DNA of 11,084 nucleotides, taken from Lentzea aerocolonigenes. GTDB lineage: Bacteria > Actinomycetota > Actinomycetes > Mycobacteriales > Pseudonocardiaceae. Below, one piece after another: positions 6,579 through 11,084 of this stretch. The stretch spans positions 1-11,084 of the forward strand of contig NZ_JYJG01000516.1 of assembly GCF_000955955.1 (NCBI RefSeq), in the 5' to 3' direction. A model generated the notes under the pieces. That model did not search any database and had not been told where the DNA came from. It worked only from the letters and a program-made list of their open reading frames with translations. Every line of letters begins with the position of its first letter. Positions within the stretch are counted from its first letter, which is position 1. A program made the position numbers and the translations under genes.

Positions 6579-6584
6579 TAGGAT
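6579..6584 (+). promoter_or_regulatory. -10 box candidate P2, near-leaderless start of the HSP90 gene
   Basis: TAGGAT, a full match to the common actinobacterial -10, ends ten bases before the start codon at 6595. Transcription would begin at about 6591-6595, giving a leader of zero to four bases. Leaderless messages are common in actinobacteria. There is no clear -35 box, and AGGA within the same bases could instead serve as a distant ribosome-binding site. Confidence 0.3.
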
Positions 6585-6594
6585 GGGCGGCATC

Positions 6595-8358
6595 ATGTCG
6601 CACACATTCCGCGTCGACCTGCGCGGCATCATCGACCTGCTCAGCCACCACCTCTACAGCTCCCCTCGCGTCTACGTGCGCGAACTGCTGCAGAACGCCG
6701 TCGACGCGATCACGGCACGGCGTGAGCTCGACCCGTCCTGCCCGGCCGAGGTGACGATCACGTGCGGTCCGGAGCTGAGGATCACCGACACCGGCGTGGG
6801 GCTCACCGAGGACGAGGTGCACGAGCTGCTGTCGACGCTCGGCCGCACCTCGAAGCGCGATGAGCTGGGGTTTGCCCGCGAGGGGTTCCTCGGCCAGTTC
6901 GGCGTCGGCATGCTGTCGTGCTTCCTCGTCGCTTCTTCCGTGACAGTCATCACCCGGTCCGCGCGCGGTGGTCCTGGCGTCCGGTGGGAAGCGGACTCCT
7001 CCGGGAACTACACGGTTTCCGTTGTGGACGATGAGGTGCCGATCGGCACGACGGTCGTGCTGGCTGCTTCGCGCGGCAACGAGCACTGGCTCGAAGCGGA
7101 CGTCGTGCGGCCGTTGGTGACGGACTACGGCGATCTGCTCCCGGCCGTCGTGACGCTGGACGGCGTTGCGGTGACGCGGGGCGAGCGGCCGTGGGACAGT
7201 GCCGATGACGGGGAAGACGCCGATCTTTCCGCGTACTGCGAGCAGGTCTTCGGGTTCAAGCCGTTCGAGGCGATTCCGATCGAGGTCGAGGCCGCTGGGC
7301 TGACCGGCGTCGCGTTCGTGCTGCCCGAGGGCGTGCATCCCGGGACGCGGCAGACGCACCGGGTCTACCTGAAGCGGATGCTGGTCGGTGACAACGTCGA
7401 AGGCCTGCTGCCGGACTGGGCCTACTTCGTGCGGTGCGTGGTCGACGCGTCCGCGATCCGGCCGACGGCGTCACGGGAGTCGCTGTACCAGGACGAGATG
7501 CTGCTGGCGGTCCGCGAAGAGCTCGGCGAGCAGATCCGCGACTGGCTGATCAGGCTGGACGCGATCGAGCCGCGCCGCGCCGGTGAGCTGCTGGCCGCGC
7601 ACCACCTCGGGATCAAGTCGCTGGCGCGGTCCGACGACGAGATGCTGCGGCTGGTCGAGCGCTGGCTGCCGTTCGAGACGACGGACGGCGCGGTGCCGCT
7701 GCGGCAGTTCCGGCGCAAGCACGGCGCGATCCTCTACATCCCGGACGTCGACGAGTTCCACCAGCTGGCGCCGGTCGCGGCCGCGCAGGGGCTGGGGCTG
7801 GTGAACGCCGGCTACGCCTACGACCTGGAGCTGCTGAACAGGCTGAGCGCGTTGGACGGTCCGTCCATCGCCCGCCGGGTGGCGCCGACCGAGCTGCTGG
7901 CGGCGCTGGCCGACCCGGAGCCGGACATCGAGACGGCGTTGCGGTTGCGGCTGTCCGAGGGCGCGGCGGCACTGGACCGGCACGACTGCGACGCGGTGAT
8001 CCGCGACTTCGACCCGGTCTCGTTGCCCGCGTTGCTGATCAGCAACGCCGAGCAGCAGCGCAAGCTCGACACCGAGCAGACCGCGGAGGAGGTCTCGGAC
8101 CCGTTGTGGGCCGAGTTGCTGGGCCAGCTCACGGCCGACTCGGGTTCGGCGCGGCCGGAGCAGCTGGTGCTCAACTGCCGCAACCCGCTCGTGCAGCGGC
8201 TGGCGCGGCTGACCGACCCGGCACTCGTCGAGCTGACTTTGGAATCTCTGTACGTGCACGCCGTTCTGCAGGCGCGGCGGGCGATGCGACCGAAGGACAC
8301 GGCGGCGCTCAACCGCTCGTTCCTGGAACTTCTGGACCGTGCTGTGGGGGGACGATGA
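6595..8358 (+). CDS. HSP90-family ATPase chaperone (HtpG-like)
   Basis: A 587-residue cytoplasmic HSP90-family protein, an ATP-driven dimeric chaperone. The N-terminal GHKL ATPase domain (about 1-195) keeps the catalytic glutamate and nucleotide-binding residues: E30 and N34 in YVRELLQNAVDA, D65-x-G67-x-G69 in ITDTGVGLT, G100-QFGVG and G151-T152. The middle domain (about 215-480) has RVYLKRMLVGDNVEGLLPDW and R294 in the ASRESL motif, the arginine that contacts ATP phosphate. The C-terminal dimer domain is recognisable at about 523-580 (LVLNCRNPLVQRLARLTDP). Its length is a little below E. coli HtpG (624), and it is quite divergent, so it is probably a separate actinobacterial subfamily rather than the main htpG; hence no symbol. 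It lacks the eukaryotic MEEVD tail (ends DRAVGGR). The start at 6595 (MSHTFRVDLRG) fits family N-termini; an ATG at 6583 is possible. It overlaps the next gene by ATGA, indicating co-translation with a TPR-like partner. Confidence 0.9.
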   Translation: MSHTFRVDLRGIIDLLSHHLYSSPRVYVRELLQNAVDAITARRELDPSCPAEVTITCGPELRITDTGVGLTEDEVHELLSTLGRTSKRDELGFAREGFLGQFGVGMLSCFLVASSVTVITRSARGGPGVRWEADSSGNYTVSVVDDEVPIGTTVVLAASRGNEHWLEADVVRPLVTDYGDLLPAVVTLDGVAVTRGERPWDSADDGEDADLSAYCEQVFGFKPFEAIPIEVEAAGLTGVAFVLPEGVHPGTRQTHRVYLKRMLVGDNVEGLLPDWAYFVRCVVDASAIRPTASRESLYQDEMLLAVREELGEQIRDWLIRLDAIEPRRAGELLAAHHLGIKSLARSDDEMLRLVERWLPFETTDGAVPLRQFRRKHGAILYIPDVDEFHQLAPVAAAQGLGLVNAGYAYDLELLNRLSALDGPSIARRVAPTELLAALADPEPDIETALRLRLSEGAAALDRHDCDAVIRDFDPVSLPALLISNAEQQRKLDTEQTAEEVSDPLWAELLGQLTADSGSARPEQLVLNCRNPLVQRLARLTDPALVELTLESLYVHAVLQARRAMRPKDTAALNRSFLELLDRAVGGR

Positions 8359-11057
8359 GCGACTTCACCAACGAGGACGCCGAAAGAGCGTTCATCGAGG
8401 CGTACAACATGCCGACGGGCATGCCGAAGCACGAGGCGCTGGAACGGGCCGCGCGCATGTCGGACGCGCTGGGGCACACGCCGCTCGGGGTGTCGTGCCG
8501 GATCGCGTTGCTGGACTCGGCGTACTACCTCTCGCGCTACGACCTGATGCTCGCGCCGTTCGCCTGGGCGCTGACCGCGCAGGAGAAGCACCCGGAGTCG
8601 TTCGACGACAACGAGCGGCACCGGCTCGACTGGGCGCACAAGTGGATCGGCAGCGGACTGCGGCGTGATCCCCGCTTCTCGCTGGACCAGATGCAGTCGG
8701 TGATCAGGCAGCTCGCGGACCGCTACGGGCAGCGCGGGTACTCGGTGCAGCCGGTGCACGGGGCGCGGGCCGAGCACGCGTACCACGTCGGTGACATGGC
8801 CGGTCTCGCCGAGCATCTCGGGAAGTACCTGGCGACCGAGCGCGGGCCGATGGCGGACTGCGCGGCGTGCGTGGTCGAGGAGCAGGTCTGGATGCTGGCG
8901 CGGCTCGGCCGGTTCCAGGAGGCCGCCGCGCACGGCTGGGAGGGGCTGTCGGGTGAGACCGGCTGTTCCACACAGCCGCAGGGGATCCTGACCGCGCTGC
9001 TGTGGCCGTTGCTGGAGATCGGCGACGTCGAGCGGGCCGCGCACGCGCACACGACCGCGTACCGGTCGATCAAGGAAGACGACATCACGTCGTACGTGCA
9101 CGAGCACATCCGGTTCTGCGCGCTGACCGGGAACATCGCACGCGGCGAGGAGATCCTGCGGCGGTCGCTGCACAAGGTGACCGCGGTGCAGCTGCCCGCG
9201 GACGAGATGTCGTTCGCGCAGTCTGCTTCCGTTCTGCTGCAACGCCTTCCTTCGGATGTGGAGTTCGAGGTGCCTTCAGTGGGCACGTTGACGGCTGCCG
9301 CGTTGCTGAAGCGGCTTTCTGCGCGGGCCCTGGAGCTGGCTCGGGCGTTCGACGCGCGGAACGGGACCTCGGCGTGGGTCACGCGGGTGTCGGAGGCGTT
9401 GGAGCACCCCGACTACCCCGCTGTGCCGCTGGCGGTTCCCGCGGCGCCTGTCGTCGCGGTGCCTGAGGAGCCGGTGGTGTTCGGCGATCCCGTCGAGATC
9501 GCCGAGGCCATGGTGACGCTGTACGAGCAGGGCGACTTCGTGAAGGCGCGGCGGATGCTCGACTCGCTGCCCGCGGACATGGACTCGTTGCTGCCGCCCG
9601 ATCTCGCCGCGCACGCCGGTATCCGGCGGATGACGACGGGGTTGGTGCCGTACTCCCCCGACGAGTTCGACGCGCTGCTCTCCGCGCTGCCGCACGATCT
9701 CGCGCTGCGGTACCGGGCGCGGATGGCGATCGGCGTGGAGGGCGGGCAGGAGATCGCCGAGCGGTGCCTGGCCGAGGCCGAGTCCGACTTCACCCGGTCG
9801 GTCGCGGCGTTGACGCTGGCCGAACTGCTCGACGACGCGCACTCGCACGAGGCGGCTTCGGAGATGCTCGCTCTGGCGTCCTCTTTGGACGTTCCGGAGC
9901 TGCGCGGCCGGGTGCTGGTCGAAGCTGCCGAACACCGTGCGCGGCAACAGGATCTCGAAGGTGCCTACACGGACATCTTGGCGGCCATGGCGGGCTCGCT
10001 GCCGGTGAGCGCGCGCTTCGAGGGCTTCCGGTTGCAGCTGCGGCTGGAGACCTTGCTGCGCCGGGTGGACGACGCGATGGCGACGGCGCGGGCGTTCGTG
10101 TCGGCGTTCCCGCTGCCGGAAGCCGCCGAGGCGCGCTGGTACCAGGTGGCGTCGATCCAGGAGCTGGACCAGGAAGCCGCCTGCCTGTCCGACCTGCGTG
10201 ACGCCGTGGCGATCTCACGGGTGCACCTGTCGGCTGGACACACCGCGCACTTCTGCTTCGCGCTGAGCGGCGGGTACGTGCAGACGGACCGGTTCGTCGA
10301 GGCGGCCGAGGTGCTGGAGGAGTCGCTGCGGCTGCTCCAGGACGGCCAGGAGGACCTGCGGTTGCAGGTGGTGTTCCGGCTCGGGCAGGTGTGCCGCAGG
10401 CTGGGCGAACTCCCTGCTGCCGAACGGAATCTGCGCGAGGCGTCGTCGTTGCTGCCTCCCGAGGAGGTCGGCAGGCGGGCGTTCCTGCTGGACGCGCTCG
10501 CCTCGGTGCAGGCCCGCGCGCACAAGCACGAGGAGGCCATCGCGTCGTGGCGCGCGGCCGCCGGCTTGTGGCAGCAGGAGGGTGACATCTCGGAGGCGAT
10601 CGGCTCGCTGATCGAGCTGGCGTCGGCGTTGCCGGACGAGGACGTCCAGGAGACGCGCGCGGCCGTGGACGAGGCCGAGTCGCTGCTCTCGTTGCTGGAG
10701 GATCCGGCCGAGGTGACGCGGCGGCAGGCCGAGATCGTCGCGATCCGCGCGTGGGTGCACGGGCAGGCCGGCGAGTTCGCGCTGGCGATGAAGAACTACC
10801 GCGACGCCGAGGCGATGGTGGTGTCGCTGGGCGACGAGGGCTGGCGGGTGTTCATCGTGCTGCGGGCGGCGCACGTGCTGCTGGGCGCGGACGACGCCGA
10901 GGGCGCGGAGGCCGAGGCACGCCGGGCGGCATCGCTGCTGCCCGACGACGCCCAGGTCGGAAACGTGCTTTCGGTGCTGTCGGAGGCGTTGCAGCGCCAG
11001 AACAAGCCGTCTGGCACCGACCCGCTGGTGCGCGAGCTGACCGCCCGGCTGGATTAG
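8355..11057 (+). CDS. Large TPR-like helical protein coupled to the HSP90 gene
   Basis: A 900-residue, presumably cytoplasmic protein with no signal or membrane segment. It is built mostly of short amphipathic helices in tetratricopeptide-like repeats. Repeat-type turns are visible at about 186 (GRFQEAAAHGWE), 223 (GDVERAAHAHTTAY), 393 (GDFVKARRML), 645 (DRFVEAAEVLEESLRLL), 684 (GELPAAERNLREASSLL), 724 (HEEAIASWRAAAGLW) and 806 (GEFALAMKNYRDAEAM). A Pro/Val-rich linker at about 351-378 splits it into an N-terminal and a larger C-terminal half. The N-terminal half has a notable Cys/His set: C169-x-x-C172, C204 followed by QP, H230-x-H232, H249-x-H251 and C255. No enzyme domain is recognised. 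The ATG at 8355 overlaps the HSP90 stop and follows a GGGGGGA run, a good ribosome-binding site. TPR proteins are the classic HSP90 co-chaperones of eukaryotes, so a partner or client adaptor role is inferred from the coupling. Confidence 0.85.
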   Translation: MSDFTNEDAERAFIEAYNMPTGMPKHEALERAARMSDALGHTPLGVSCRIALLDSAYYLSRYDLMLAPFAWALTAQEKHPESFDDNERHRLDWAHKWIGSGLRRDPRFSLDQMQSVIRQLADRYGQRGYSVQPVHGARAEHAYHVGDMAGLAEHLGKYLATERGPMADCAACVVEEQVWMLARLGRFQEAAAHGWEGLSGETGCSTQPQGILTALLWPLLEIGDVERAAHAHTTAYRSIKEDDITSYVHEHIRFCALTGNIARGEEILRRSLHKVTAVQLPADEMSFAQSASVLLQRLPSDVEFEVPSVGTLTAAALLKRLSARALELARAFDARNGTSAWVTRVSEALEHPDYPAVPLAVPAAPVVAVPEEPVVFGDPVEIAEAMVTLYEQGDFVKARRMLDSLPADMDSLLPPDLAAHAGIRRMTTGLVPYSPDEFDALLSALPHDLALRYRARMAIGVEGGQEIAERCLAEAESDFTRSVAALTLAELLDDAHSHEAASEMLALASSLDVPELRGRVLVEAAEHRARQQDLEGAYTDILAAMAGSLPVSARFEGFRLQLRLETLLRRVDDAMATARAFVSAFPLPEAAEARWYQVASIQELDQEAACLSDLRDAVAISRVHLSAGHTAHFCFALSGGYVQTDRFVEAAEVLEESLRLLQDGQEDLRLQVVFRLGQVCRRLGELPAAERNLREASSLLPPEEVGRRAFLLDALASVQARAHKHEEAIASWRAAAGLWQQEGDISEAIGSLIELASALPDEDVQETRAAVDEAESLLSLLEDPAEVTRRQAEIVAIRAWVHGQAGEFALAMKNYRDAEAMVVSLGDEGWRVFIVLRAAHVLLGADDAEGAEAEARRAASLLPDDAQVGNVLSVLSEALQRQNKPSGTDPLVRELTARLD

Positions 11058-11084
11058 GGCCTGTATCGAAGTCCGGGGTCGATG
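11058..11084. other. Right flank, too short to interpret
   Basis: Only 27 bases follow the TAG stop of the TPR-like gene. No terminator stem or new gene is seen before the window ends. Confidence 0.5.

Noticed and set aside
8106..8354. N-terminal extension of the TPR-like protein by 83 residues
   Set aside because: That part is an Ala/Gly/Arg-rich alternative-frame reading of the HSP90 C-terminus, while the ATG at 8355 has a GGGGGGA site and the ATGA overlap.
7818..9242. Long minus-strand open frame across the HSP90-TPR junction
   Set aside because: Composition is Arg/Pro/Ser-rich shadow sequence, no start signal or homology, and both strands cannot be explained by it as well as by the HSP90 and TPR genes.
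11058..11084. Insertion-sequence end at the right border
   Set aside because: The GGGCCTGTATCGAAGTC start is loosely reminiscent of transposon ends, but 27 bases, no partner repeat and no transposase cannot support it.

Overview
The window reads as chromosomal DNA of a high-GC Gram-positive actinomycete. The coding DNA has strongly G/C-biased third positions, GTG as well as ATG starts, TAGGAT-type -10 elements and long antisense open frames typical of such genomes. The proteins look like those of Pseudonocardiaceae and relatives (Lentzea, Saccharothrix, Amycolatopsis). That family placement is an inference from protein style; no database was searched.

Left third (positions 120-2537, all minus strand): five small exported or membrane-anchored proteins. 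Four form a tight cassette, transcribed 2537->899, with gaps or overlaps of 3 nt gap, 4 nt overlap (ATGA) and 1 nt overlap (TGATG). The fifth (617->120) follows after a 281-nt gap with its own structured leader. Four of the five share a domain I recognise only by its internal pattern: P-G, exactly ten residues, N-P-N, then two cysteines 38 to 40 residues apart. Three of the five have signal peptides ending A-x-A before a mature protein starting A-W, reminiscent of SipW/TasA-type exported proteins. No signal peptidase, sortase or enzyme gene lies with them here. The cassette has a promoter candidate at 2624-2651.

Middle (2538-6446): a 359-nt non-coding stretch holds two Rho-independent terminators facing the minus strand. 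It is followed by pheT and pheS, the beta and alpha subunits of phenylalanyl-tRNA synthetase. They form a normal housekeeping operon read leftwards (pheS first, then pheT with a GTG start four bases after the pheS stop).

Right (6447-11057, plus strand): a 148-nt divergent promoter region with a perfect 6+6 palindrome separates pheS from two coupled genes. The first encodes a 587-residue HSP90/HtpG-family ATPase with all key ATPase residues I can check. The second, overlapping it by ATGA, encodes a 900-residue helical TPR-like protein with an N-terminal Cys/His-rich segment. Such a translationally coupled bacterial HSP90 and TPR-type partner suggests a dedicated chaperone/co-factor pair.

The two best candidates for undescribed biology are the NPN/two-cysteine exported cassette and the HSP90-TPR pair. 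No CRISPR array, tRNA, rRNA or clear mobile element is visible.
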